Both the position numbers and the translations under genes were made by a program. The notes under the pieces are model-generated. The model made no database searches. It saw nothing but the letters and a program-made list of their open reading frames with translations, and had not been told where the DNA came from. A stretch of DNA of 62,529 nt. It comes from Synergistaceae bacterium (GTDB taxonomy: Bacteria; Synergistota; Synergistia; Synergistales; Aminobacteriaceae). The stretch lies in contig JAFSWW010000086.1 of the NCBI GenBank assembly GCA_017444345.1, positions 1 to 62,529 on the forward strand, read 5' to 3'. Positions within the stretch are counted from its first letter, which is position 1, and every line of letters starts with the position of its first letter. Shown here in pieces: positions 27,169-35,530 of the stretch.

Positions 27169-28038
27169 ATGGGAGCAAGAAGTAAACTCAAAAAAATAAT
27201 AATGGGCAGTAATTCGGGCGAATTTGATTTAATAATTGAGCCTAACAAAACAAGTGTAGACTTTTTCAGGGAGCTTATAAAATTTCGTGAACTATTTTTC
27301 TTTCTCGCGTGGCGTGATATTATCGTGCGCTATAAACAAACTATTATCGGAGTTGCATGGAGTCTCATAAAGCCATTTTTAAGCATGATAGTATTCACTG
27401 TTATATTCGGCAAAATCGCGAAACTTCCAAGCGAGGGCGTGCCTTATCCTATTATGGTATTCTCGGCGTTGTTACCATGGCAGTATTTCTCGAATGCAAT
27501 GTCATCAAGTGCGACATCAGTAGCTAGCGCAGGCCACATGGTTGGAAAAATTTATTTTCCGCGTTTAATTCTGCCTACATCTTCAGTGCTTGTATGTGTA
27601 GTAGATTTCTTTATATCATTTGCAATGTTGTGTTTATTAATGCTTGTATATGGCTTCATGCCCTCACCGTATATATTTTTGCTGCCTGTTTTCTTTATAC
27701 CTGCTACAACTACGGCACTTGGAGTCGGTTATTTTCTTGCTTCTCTTAACGTAAAGTATAGAGATTTTACGCATTTAGTGCCATTTATTGTCCAGTTTGG
27801 TTTATATGTTTCTCCGGTCGGTTTCTCAAGTTCAGTTATTCCTGAAAGATGGAGATTGTTATATAGTCTTAATCCTATGGTAGGGGTCATTGACGGTTTC
27901 AGATGGTGCATTCAGGGGACTTCTGTATCAATTTATATGCCTGCGTTTATTATCTCGATAGTAGCATCAACAGCTGTATTTATTTTCGGGCTTAATTTTT
28001 TCAGGAAGACAGAAAGAACTTTTGCGGACTTTATTTAA
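27169..28038 (+). CDS. wzm: Polysaccharide ABC exporter permease (Wzm-like)
   Basis: A 289-residue ABC-2 type membrane protein with six helices. WRDIIVRYKQTIIGVAWSLIKP and ALLPWQYFSNAM are typical of O-antigen/teichoic-acid exporter permeases, as is LNPMVGVIDGFRW near the end. It pairs with the ATPase gene 22 bases downstream to move a lipid-linked glycan across the inner membrane. AGGAGG precedes the start. Confidence 0.92.
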   Translation: MGARSKLKKIIMGSNSGEFDLIIEPNKTSVDFFRELIKFRELFFFLAWRDIIVRYKQTIIGVAWSLIKPFLSMIVFTVIFGKIAKLPSEGVPYPIMVFSALLPWQYFSNAMSSSATSVASAGHMVGKIYFPRLILPTSSVLVCVVDFFISFAMLCLLMLVYGFMPSPYIFLLPVFFIPATTTALGVGYFLASLNVKYRDFTHLVPFIVQFGLYVSPVGFSSSVIPERWRLLYSLNPMVGVIDGFRWCIQGTSVSIYMPAFIISIVASTAVFIFGLNFFRKTERTFADFI

Positions 28039-28060
28039 TTAATCAGGAGGAAAAATTTAC

Positions 28061-29344
28061 ATGCTGGCAATAAAAATTGAAAATTTAGGAAAATGCTATC
28101 AGCTGCGTCATAATTTGAATTGGCGTTTATATGACGTTATGAGCGACGGTTTATCGAGACTCAAGCGCAGAATAATGCATCCATTTATAGAACGTTCCAA
28201 ACCGGCCGGCTCTGAAGATTTCTGGGCATTACGTGATTTATCATTCAATGTTGAACAGGGCGAACGAGTCGCACTAGTGGGACATAACGGCGCAGGAAAG
28301 TCTACAACTCTAAAAATTTTAAGCCGCATAACTAGTCCGACAGAAGGCAGAATCTCTCTAAAAGGCCGCGTATCAAGTTTATTAGAAGTCGGAACAGGTT
28401 TTCACCCCGAATTAACAGGCCGCGAAAATATTTATCTCAATGCGGCAATACTGGGAATGCGGCGAAATGAGATAAAACAAAATTTTGACGCAATAGTCGA
28501 TTTTGCAGGAATTGAAAATTTTTTAGACACGCCTATAAAACGTTACTCAAGCGGGATGTCTGTAAGACTTGCATTTGCTATAGCTGCTCATTTACAGTCA
28601 GAAATATTAATAGTCGATGAAGTTCTCGCAGTCGGTGATATAGACTTTCAAAAAAAATGTCTCGGAAAAATGGACGATATAAGCCATCAGGAAGGCCGGA
28701 CGATTTTATTTGTTAGTCATAATATGGGAGCTGTCTTGCAATTATGTAACAGAATTATTTGTCTCGAAAAAGGCCGCATGGTATTTGACACAACGGACGT
28801 TGTAGAAGGCGCACAGAAATATATGAGTTTCTCAAAATTGACAGAGAGCGACGCAGAATGGCATAACCCCGGCGATTTATACGAGAATGAATATTTTAAG
28901 CCGTTAAGATTCGGATTATATGATTCAGAAGGCAAAATTAACTCGGCTTCAGTCAGGCGCAGTGATGATTTATTTGTCGAGATTGAAGGCATTGTCAAGA
29001 AACCTGACGCGGCACTCGGTGTAGGCTATGCAATGTATAATCAATCAGGAAATTTGCTTTACTGGACATTTCACAGCGATCAAGCTAACAGCGATAAAGA
29101 AATTCCCGTGTTGAACGGCCATGTTTGTTTACGCGCAAGGGTACCGCTCGAATTATTAAATCTAGGCCAGAAATCTTTACAGCTAGCAATCAGAATCTAT
29201 AACGGTGAATGGATAGCTACCCCGGGCAGAAGTCAGCCGCCTACTCTGACATTTTTAATAGAAGGCCCGATTAACGCGTCGCCCTATTGTGTAGTACAGA
29301 GAACGGGAGATTTTGCAGTCAACGGCTCATGGCAAATTAAATAA
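28061..29344 (+). CDS. wzt: Polysaccharide ABC exporter ATPase with glycan-binding domain (Wzt-like)
   Basis: A 427-residue ATPase. Walker A is GHNGAGKST (about 75-83), the signature is YSSGMSVRLAFA, Walker B is ILIVDEVLAVGD and the switch histidine is in FVSHNM. Residues about 265-427 form a beta-rich extension like the Wzt C-terminal carbohydrate-binding domain, which recognises the capped end of a finished polysaccharide. This argues for export of complete polymer rather than Wzx/Wzy assembly. GGAGG lies before the ATG. Confidence 0.93.
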   Translation: MLAIKIENLGKCYQLRHNLNWRLYDVMSDGLSRLKRRIMHPFIERSKPAGSEDFWALRDLSFNVEQGERVALVGHNGAGKSTTLKILSRITSPTEGRISLKGRVSSLLEVGTGFHPELTGRENIYLNAAILGMRRNEIKQNFDAIVDFAGIENFLDTPIKRYSSGMSVRLAFAIAAHLQSEILIVDEVLAVGDIDFQKKCLGKMDDISHQEGRTILFVSHNMGAVLQLCNRIICLEKGRMVFDTTDVVEGAQKYMSFSKLTESDAEWHNPGDLYENEYFKPLRFGLYDSEGKINSASVRRSDDLFVEIEGIVKKPDAALGVGYAMYNQSGNLLYWTFHSDQANSDKEIPVLNGHVCLRARVPLELLNLGQKSLQLAIRIYNGEWIATPGRSQPPTLTFLIEGPINASPYCVVQRTGDFAVNGSWQIK

Positions 29345-29371
29345 TTTATTAATCAGGAGAATATTTTAATC

Positions 29372-30469
29372 ATGAACACAAAGAAGGCACTAATAACAGG
29401 AGTAACAGGACAAGACGGCGCATATTTGACGGCTTATTTGCTGAAAAAGGGCTATGAAGTTCACGGACTCAAACGCAGAAGCTCAATTTTTAACACAGCA
29501 AGAATCGACAATTTTTATAAGGATTTGCACGAAGAAGGACATAAATTTTTCTTGCATTACGGAGATTTGACGGACTCATCGAATTTAATTCGAATTGTGC
29601 AGGATATACAGCCCGATGAGATTTATAATTTAGCGGCTCAGAGTCATGTCAGCGTATCATTTGAGACTCCGGAATATACGGCGGACTCTGACGGACTCGG
29701 ACCTCTTAGAATTCTTGAAGCGATAAGAATATTAGGACTTGAGAATCACACAAAATTTTATCAGGCCTCAACTAGTGAATTATACGGCAAAGTTCAGGAG
29801 ACCCCGCAGAAAGAGACGACACCGTTTTATCCTAGAAGTCCATATGCAGCAGCTAAATTATATGCTTACTGGATCACGGTAAATTATCGCGAGGCTTATA
29901 ACATGTTTGCATGTAACGGGATATTATTTAATCATGAGTCAGAATTACGCGGAGAAACTTTTGTAACTCGCAAAATAACCCGCGCGGCTGCAAGAATTTC
30001 ACTCGGACTGCAGGAAAAAACTTATCTGGGCAATCTTGACGCAAAAAGAGACTGGGGACACTCTGAAGATTACGTTAAAGCAATGTGGATGATTCTACAG
30101 CAGGAAAAACCCGAAGATTTTGTAATTGCTACAGGTGAGACTCATTCAGTGAGGGAATTTGCGACACTTGCATTTGCTGAGGCGGGAATTAATATCGAAT
30201 GGCAGGGCAGCGGCATTAACGAGAAGGGAATTAACACAAAGACAGGGCGCGCAGTTATTGAAGTTGACCCGCGATATTTCAGGCCGACTGAAGTGGATTT
30301 ATTGCTGGGTGATCCGTCAAAAGCTGAAAAAGTTTTAGGATGGAAGCGCAAAGTTTCATTTATTGACCTCGTTAAAAGAATGGTGCGTTATGATCTTGAT
30401 TTATTCAAGAAAGATATATTAATTCGTGACGCCGGCTATAAGGTTCAAAGCGCATTGGAAGAAATATAA
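29372..30469 (+). CDS. gmd: GDP-mannose 4,6-dehydratase
   Basis: A 365-residue short-chain dehydrogenase/reductase. NADP-binding loop [15 protein letters not shown], the catalytic threonine/glutamate region [13 protein letters not shown] and the YxxxK pair in [11 protein letters not shown] are present, with [10 protein letters not shown] and RGETFVTRK typical of Gmd. It makes GDP-4-keto-6-deoxymannose, precursor of GDP-fucose, GDP-rhamnose or GDP-perosamine. Next to wzm-wzt it suggests a 6-deoxyhexose-containing surface polymer. The next enzyme of the route is not in the window. Confidence 0.95.
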   Translation: MNTKKALITGVTGQDGAYLTAYLLKKGYEVHGLKRRSSIFNTARIDNFYKDLHEEGHKFFLHYGDLTDSSNLIRIVQDIQPDEIYNLAAQSHVSVSFETPEYTADSDGLGPLRILEAIRILGLENHTKFYQASTSELYGKVQETPQKETTPFYPRSPYAAAKLYAYWITVNYREAYNMFACNGILFNHESELRGETFVTRKITRAAARISLGLQEKTYLGNLDAKRDWGHSEDYVKAMWMILQQEKPEDFVIATGETHSVREFATLAFAEAGINIEWQGSGINEKGINTKTGRAVIEVDPRYFRPTEVDLLLGDPSKAEKVLGWKRKVSFIDLVKRMVRYDLDLFKKDILIRDAGYKVQSALEEI

Positions 30470-30480
30470 ATTTTTTGCGT

Positions 30481-30519
30481 GCCGCCGTCTCCCACCCGCC
30501 CACCCCGACGGCGGCTTTT
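30481..30519. terminator. Hairpin terminator with G-quadruplex-forming loop, copy 2
   Basis: A 9-bp perfect stem, GCCGCCGTC (30481-30489) with GACGGCGGC (30507-30515), closes a 17-base loop of four C-runs separated by single bases; the minus strand therefore has a four-run G-quadruplex motif. A TTTT run follows, so it can end gmd transcripts on the plus strand. The convergent AddB-like gene stops at 30521. It belongs to the same family as 123-167. Confidence 0.8.
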
Positions 30520-30520
30520 G

Positions 30521-33436
30521 TTACTCACTGCTAGACTCTGACTCGGATTCGTCATTGTCGTTATTATCACTAAATAATTTCTCACCTTTGAATTCACCTT
30601 TACGGCATAAGCTCTTGACGTGGCAAAATCTGCATAAATCAGAATTATATTCAGGCTCAAATTTACAAGTTTTCAGAATCTCAGCGGCGCACTTCATAGC
30701 GTATTCTCCCTCGTCGACTCGTTCGGAAATATGAGTCTTTATTTTGCCCTCTTTCGTGTATTGAGCGAAAAATTTTGACTCTGACTCCTCAAAGCTGCCC
30801 GCTATTTGCCCGTCATTCAGGCCAAGTATATAGACTCCTGATAGATCGCATTTATATTGTCTCGTGAATAATGCCGCGTAACACGATAATTGCAGGCCGG
30901 TATTAAATTTTTTGCGCTGTTCACTGTTCCAGCTATAAGACTCGATTTTCACGGAAGATTCATAATTTGTGCTCGTGCCTTCTTTGTAGTCAACAATAAA
31001 GGCTATTTCTTGAGAGTCCGGACTCCGCAAAAATTCTATCCTGTCGCATTGTCCTAAAAATTTTACCCCGTCAATCTGTGCTAATAAATGCGCGTCTTCT
31101 TCCAGTAAAATTTTAGTGTGTTCATAGCCCGCGCCGTGAAGTGATTCAAGTATCGCGCTTTGTAATAAGCTCAATCTATCAACTCTGAATTTTACGCCGT
31201 CTAAATGCCTTCTCAACCTGAAATCTTTTATCAATCTTGCGAAATTCTGATAATTTTCACTGACTTGTAATAAATTTTCCCATTCAGATTTTGTGATATT
31301 CAAGAAAATTTGCCCTGATGAGTTCATATTTTCGCGATAACGGAGCCAAACGCACTGCCAGAATTTGTGAATCATATTCCCCCATTCGATGGGCGATACT
31401 ATGTCGGGATTTTGAGCGTATAATTTCGCCTGCCTCTCTTGATACCATAAGAACGGACATAATAATAACTGTTTAATGTCGCTTGCTCCGACTGCATTTG
31501 CTTGAGCGTGTATAACTGGAATCTCGCGTTTAATTTTTCCGTCCGAGTCAATTTCAGGGAATATATAGCCGTCATTATTCAATAAAATATTTATTTTTGC
31601 CGGATTAGCTTTTACTCGATTCCAGTTTGGCAAATCTTCAAGAAATCGCTGCATAAATTGTGATTCTGAAACTGGGCGGCCCTCGTCGTCTAATTCAGGA
31701 CGTGAAATTATCGTAAAATTTTCGCCGGTTTGTATAAGTCGCCTGAATAATGCCTCTTTCTGAATAGCTTTCTCTTGAATGGTCGGCAAATGGGCTTGAT
31801 TCTCGTCAAGTTTTCTGCGTTCTTCAGTGCCTAAGAGGGGCGAACTTGTTATATTAGCTGACCACGTTTTTTGCGTGACTCCTGTCATGATTAACACAGG
31901 AAATGAAGATAAAACGGGCGGCGTTCCTGTAAAGATTCTCACTGAATTAGAAATCTGCAAGGGTGCTCGTGTGTTCGTGTTTCTGCACCATCTCTCAAGA
32001 AAATCAAATGACTCATCGCCTTTGATTCTTGTATCTTGAACGCGTCCTAAATCCGGCATTAATTCGTCGAGTCTCAAAACTTTTTGCGATATTGTCTCGA
32101 TTGCGCTTGCTGTCTGCCGTGTAGTCTCGTCAAGTTCGGGAGTTCCCGCAATTTTCGTTAATCTGTCAAGCCATAAGCCCGGAGTCGTCAAGAAATCCCT
32201 AAATGCGTGCATAATCCCGGCCGGAGTCTGATTTAATTTAAGTGAGCCGCAAAATTTCTTTATTGACTGAATAGCAAGTAAAGCCGTATTAAATGACTCG
32301 CCGATTGATAAAAATTTCTCCCAGTTCTCAAGCCCCGAATAACCCGCCCGATATGCTTTCATGACTGGAAATTTAACGCCCGCAAAACATTCTTGAGTGA
32401 GTAATAATGCGGTCTCATAGGTCGGAAATTGACGAGTGTATAAATGTCTGATTGACGCTAAAATTTTTCCGGGCAATGTCGTATTAATGGGTATTCCCAA
32501 TTGAAAGCTAAGGGGGATTTTATAGCGTTTGAATGCTTGCATAAATAAATCTTCACGGCCTTGATTTATAGTTATGGCAATCGAGTCAAAACCTGAAAAT
32601 TTTTGCGAGTTGAGAATAATTTTATCTTGCTGCCATAATGCAAGAGTCCGGGCTATTACTTCAGGTTCTAAATCGGGTTCAGCGGCGGGGATCTCTATAA
32701 TTTGCCCTGATGATTTTTCCGGAGTGAACGCTATATTAAATTGTGAGTGTGCATCTCTGAAATTTGCTAAATTCGTTTCAGGCTTGAGAATTATAATTTT
32801 TTCGCACCTGTCCTGAAGAGCATATAATAATTCAAGCTGGCCGTGAGTGAAAGAAAGAAAGCCGGTAAAAATTATTATTAAATCCCGTCCCCATGCTTGA
32901 GTCTTTAAAAGCTCGTTATATGCTTCTGTGTAAATTTGCGCGCTGTCAAGTAAATCATAATTATTCAAGTATTCAAGATAGCGGCTGTAAATTTCAGGCA
33001 GTAAAAACTCTGCCGGGTCGCTGCTTTCAGGATTATTAATTAGTTGCGAGGGTCTGACAGCTTCATTTAAGAGTTCGCGAATATCACTCGATAAGATTTC
33101 AATAAATCCCGGTCTCATAATGCCCGGCCATTGTTTAATTTTTTCGCTGCGTTCTGATATGACTTCATTAAAAATATTATTCAGTATTAATAAATGATCG
33201 GGCGGAGATAAAATTCTCTTGCGCTGAATATTCCCGAATGAGCAAATATCGTTATAAATTTCTTCCCATGTCCAAAGAGTCAAATTATTTAATTCCGGCC
33301 TGTAATTCTTATCTTTGCGAGAAGGAATTATGAATCTCAAATTTTTTTGCCGGCCTGGAAAATTTTTTATCTGCGAGTTAATTAATCCCGTTAAATCCGA
33401 AAGTTTATTATATGCAAAAATTTCTGTAGTGTTCAT
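30521..33436 (-). CDS. AddB-like PD-(D/E)XK nuclease protein
   Basis: A 971-residue protein of the AddB/RexB type. The N-terminal two thirds look like an inactivated helicase fold without a clear Walker A lysine. The C-terminal third is a RecB-family nuclease: active-site aspartate and lysine in IVDYKEG, and a Q-x3-Y motif in LQLSCYA. Four cysteines that can hold an iron-sulfur cluster are spread as LLCPFLW, then LCRFCHVKSLCRKG. In known systems AddB works with AddA to process double-strand breaks; no addA gene lies beside it here. The last 15 residues are Asp/Glu/Ser-rich. No strong ribosome site is seen before the ATG. Confidence 0.82.
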   Translation of the reverse strand: MNTTEIFAYNKLSDLTGLINSQIKNFPGRQKNLRFIIPSRKDKNYRPELNNLTLWTWEEIYNDICSFGNIQRKRILSPPDHLLILNNIFNEVISERSEKIKQWPGIMRPGFIEILSSDIRELLNEAVRPSQLINNPESSDPAEFLLPEIYSRYLEYLNNYDLLDSAQIYTEAYNELLKTQAWGRDLIIIFTGFLSFTHGQLELLYALQDRCEKIIILKPETNLANFRDAHSQFNIAFTPEKSSGQIIEIPAAEPDLEPEVIARTLALWQQDKIILNSQKFSGFDSIAITINQGREDLFMQAFKRYKIPLSFQLGIPINTTLPGKILASIRHLYTRQFPTYETALLLTQECFAGVKFPVMKAYRAGYSGLENWEKFLSIGESFNTALLAIQSIKKFCGSLKLNQTPAGIMHAFRDFLTTPGLWLDRLTKIAGTPELDETTRQTASAIETISQKVLRLDELMPDLGRVQDTRIKGDESFDFLERWCRNTNTRAPLQISNSVRIFTGTPPVLSSFPVLIMTGVTQKTWSANITSSPLLGTEERRKLDENQAHLPTIQEKAIQKEALFRRLIQTGENFTIISRPELDDEGRPVSESQFMQRFLEDLPNWNRVKANPAKINILLNNDGYIFPEIDSDGKIKREIPVIHAQANAVGASDIKQLLLCPFLWYQERQAKLYAQNPDIVSPIEWGNMIHKFWQCVWLRYRENMNSSGQIFLNITKSEWENLLQVSENYQNFARLIKDFRLRRHLDGVKFRVDRLSLLQSAILESLHGAGYEHTKILLEEDAHLLAQIDGVKFLGQCDRIEFLRSPDSQEIAFIVDYKEGTSTNYESSVKIESYSWNSEQRKKFNTGLQLSCYAALFTRQYKCDLSGVYILGLNDGQIAGSFEESESKFFAQYTKEGKIKTHISERVDEGEYAMKCAAEILKTCKFEPEYNSDLCRFCHVKSLCRKGEFKGEKLFSDNNDNDESESESSSE

Positions 33437-33461
33437 GATTATATAAAATTTGCAGGACTCG

Positions 33462-33875
33462 TTACAGCCCTGCTTTGATAGTTATTTCTGTGTCGCCTGT
33501 GTTCTCGAACATTTCAACGCCTGAGTCTATATGTCCGAGATATTGACGTGTGAACTTTTCGCCGTTCTGCCTGTATAGAATAACTAGACATTTTTGAGGC
33601 GGCCAATAAATTAAATCTCCGACTTTGTAATTATCAGATACAAGTTTGCTTGCCGGTAAAGCGTCCTTCATGAAATAACACATTTCGCGCGAGTATAAAT
33701 CCTGCATTGTAATTGTCATAGGCAGTCTTGAGAATAATTCACGGCTGGCCGGGTTATCTTCAAGTTTTGCGTTAAGAGTCTTCCCGTTCGCAGTGATAGT
33801 TATATTCATTTCTTGAGCGTAAAGAGTCCCCGACATGGCAAGAAAAATTATCAGCGCACAAATTAAACTCTTCAT
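33462..33875 (-). CDS. Secreted cyclophilin-like domain protein
   Basis: A 137-residue protein with a clear signal peptide (MKSLICALIIFLAMSGTLYA-QE). The mature part, beginning MNITITANGKTLNAKLEDN and ending in an all-beta domain, matches the cyclophilin-like fold family seen in many gut anaerobes (KVGDLIYWPPQKCLVILY). No proline-isomerase activity is established for this family. The ATG abuts the stop of the Cys-tailed protein, so they are coupled. Confidence 0.78.
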   Translation of the reverse strand: MKSLICALIIFLAMSGTLYAQEMNITITANGKTLNAKLEDNPASRELFSRLPMTITMQDLYSREMCYFMKDALPASKLVSDNYKVGDLIYWPPQKCLVILYRQNGEKFTRQYLGHIDSGVEMFENTGDTEITIKAGL

Positions 33876-34154
33876 TTAGCCCCCGCAGCCGCCTGAGCAG
33901 CCCGCACAATTTCCGCCGCAGCTTCCTGATCTCCAAGCAGCTATAACGGGCACGAAAATATTTAATATTTCAGGAACTTGATCGGCTCCAACGTCTGAAG
34001 AGTTAATTGCAAGTGCTTCCATGACTAATTCCGGAGTCTCGTAACCGTCTAAAATAGTTTGTACAATATCGCGTAAATAAATTTCTTTTTCCGGACAAAC
34101 TGGAGTATCTGCCGGAGCTCTTCCCCAGTCAATTTTTGTTTCTGTAGCTGGCAT
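33876..34154 (-). CDS. Small protein with Cys/Gly-rich tail
   Basis: A 92-residue protein of unknown function. The body is acidic with two helices (EIYLRDIVQTILDGYETPELVMEAL and a second near 60-75). The last 15 residues contain five cysteines among glycines (SCGGNCAGCSGG-C-GG), which could bind metal or be modified. An upstream ATG at 34169 is unlikely: its codons contain the GGGAGG ribosome site that serves the ATG at 34154. It lies after icd and is coupled to the secreted cyclophilin-like gene. Confidence 0.7.
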   Translation of the reverse strand: MPATETKIDWGRAPADTPVCPEKEIYLRDIVQTILDGYETPELVMEALAINSSDVGADQVPEILNIFVPVIAAWRSGSCGGNCAGCSGGCGG

Positions 34155-34171
34155 TGTATAACCTCCCATAA

Positions 34172-34207
34172 AATTAACCCGCAGAACCCTGAATGAGTCC
34201 CGCGGGT
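34172..34207 (-). terminator. Stem-loop after icd
   Basis: ACCCGC (34177-34182) pairs with GCGGGT (34202-34207) around a 19-base loop; read on the minus strand it is followed by TAATTTTA. It is a moderate terminator or attenuator between icd and the Cys-tailed gene. Confidence 0.5.
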
Positions 34208-34231
34208 CTTGTTTATTATTATAGCGCGTGA

Positions 34232-35431
34232 TTATAATTTTGCTGCTATTGCCTTGATAAATTCATTAGAGTCAACAACATGAGGCACAACACCCTCACA
34301 GAGTGCTGATAAATCTTTAGTCATGACTCCGCCCTCGATTGTCTCAATAGTGGCCTTCTCAAGTTTATTTGCAAATGCAACAAGCTCATTATTTCCGTCA
34401 AGTTCGCCGCGTTTTCTTAAAGCACCGCTCCACGCAAAAATCGTAGCAACTGGGTTAGTTGATGTCATTTTGCCCTCGTCTCTATAACGGTAATAGTGCT
34501 TTGTAACTGTTCCGTGTGCTGCCTCGTACTCAAAATTGCCGTCCGGAGAAACTAATACGCTTGTCATCATAGCAAGAGACCCGAAAGCAGTAGATACCAT
34601 GTCGCTCATAACGTCGCCGTCATAATTCTTGCAAGCCCAGATAAAGCCGCCTTCTGAACGCATTACACGAGCAACTGCGTCATCTATTAACGTGTAGAAA
34701 TAAGTGATTCCTGCTGCGTCAAATTTCGCTTTATATTCCGTCTCAAAAATTTCTTGGAATAATAATTTGAAAGTTTGATCATATTGCTTTGAGATCGTAT
34801 CTTTTGACGAGAACCAGAGATCTTCTTTTGTTGAGAGTGCGTACTCAAAGCAGCTGCGGGCGAATGATTTTATTGACGTGTCTTTATTGTACATTGCCTG
34901 CAGAACTCCGGGACATTCGTAATCGTAAACGGTCTCTCTGAAAGTTGCGCCGTTCTTGCCCGTGAATAATAATTCAGCTTTGCCCGGTTCGGGGACTCTG
35001 AACTCTGTGCCGCGATAAACGTCGCCGTATGCATGTCTTGCAATAGTAATCGGTTTGTGCCAATTTTTTACGACGGGTTTAATGCACTTAGTTAAAATCG
35101 GCTTCCTGAAAACTGTACCATCAAGGACAGCTCTAATTGTGCCATTTGGACTCTTCCACATTTCGTGGAGATTATATTCTTCGACTCTCTGCTTATTCGG
35201 GGTGATAGTTGCGCATTTGACTCCGACTCTGTATTTCTTGATTGCTTCGGCGGCCTGCCATGTGATTTTGTCGCCCGTCTCGTCTCTTTTCGGCAATCCC
35301 AGATCGTAATACTCCGTGTTTAACTCTACAAACGGTGAAAGCAAATCATCTTTGATAATCTGCCATAAAACGCGGGTCATTTCGTCGCCGTCCATTTCGA
35401 CAATGGGTGTTGCCATCTTGATTTTGCTCAT
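34232..35431 (-). CDS. icd: NADP-dependent isocitrate dehydrogenase, eukaryotic-like dimeric type
   Basis: A 399-residue enzyme that oxidises isocitrate to 2-oxoglutarate. It belongs to the type II group found in mitochondria and some bacteria: VEMDGDEMTRVLW, CATITPNKQRVEEY, WKSPNGTIRAVLDGTVFR and the C-terminal EAAHGTVTKHYYRY are diagnostic. Start is supported by GAAGGGAG. It follows the aconitase-family gene by 99 bases, which supports a shared role in making 2-oxoglutarate and glutamate. Confidence 0.96.
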   Translation of the reverse strand: MSKIKMATPIVEMDGDEMTRVLWQIIKDDLLSPFVELNTEYYDLGLPKRDETGDKITWQAAEAIKKYRVGVKCATITPNKQRVEEYNLHEMWKSPNGTIRAVLDGTVFRKPILTKCIKPVVKNWHKPITIARHAYGDVYRGTEFRVPEPGKAELLFTGKNGATFRETVYDYECPGVLQAMYNKDTSIKSFARSCFEYALSTKEDLWFSSKDTISKQYDQTFKLLFQEIFETEYKAKFDAAGITYFYTLIDDAVARVMRSEGGFIWACKNYDGDVMSDMVSTAFGSLAMMTSVLVSPDGNFEYEAAHGTVTKHYYRYRDEGKMTSTNPVATIFAWSGALRKRGELDGNNELVAFANKLEKATIETIEGGVMTKDLSALCEGVVPHVVDSNEFIKAIAAKL

Positions 35432-35487
35432 AGAATGAATAAATCTCCCTTCATGAAAATAAAAATTTTATAATTTATTCGAGTGAG

Positions 35488-35516
35488 TTCCCCCCGACTC
35501 ATAAAATCAGGGGGAA
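35488..35516 (-). promoter_or_regulatory. Stem-loop between acn and icd
   Basis: TTCCCCC (35488-35494) pairs with GGGGGAA (35510-35516) around a 15-base loop in the 99-base gap between acn and icd. On the minus strand no T-run follows directly, so it is either a weak terminator or an RNA-stabilising or processing hairpin. Confidence 0.5.
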
Positions 35517-35530
35517 TTGCTGCCAAATTT

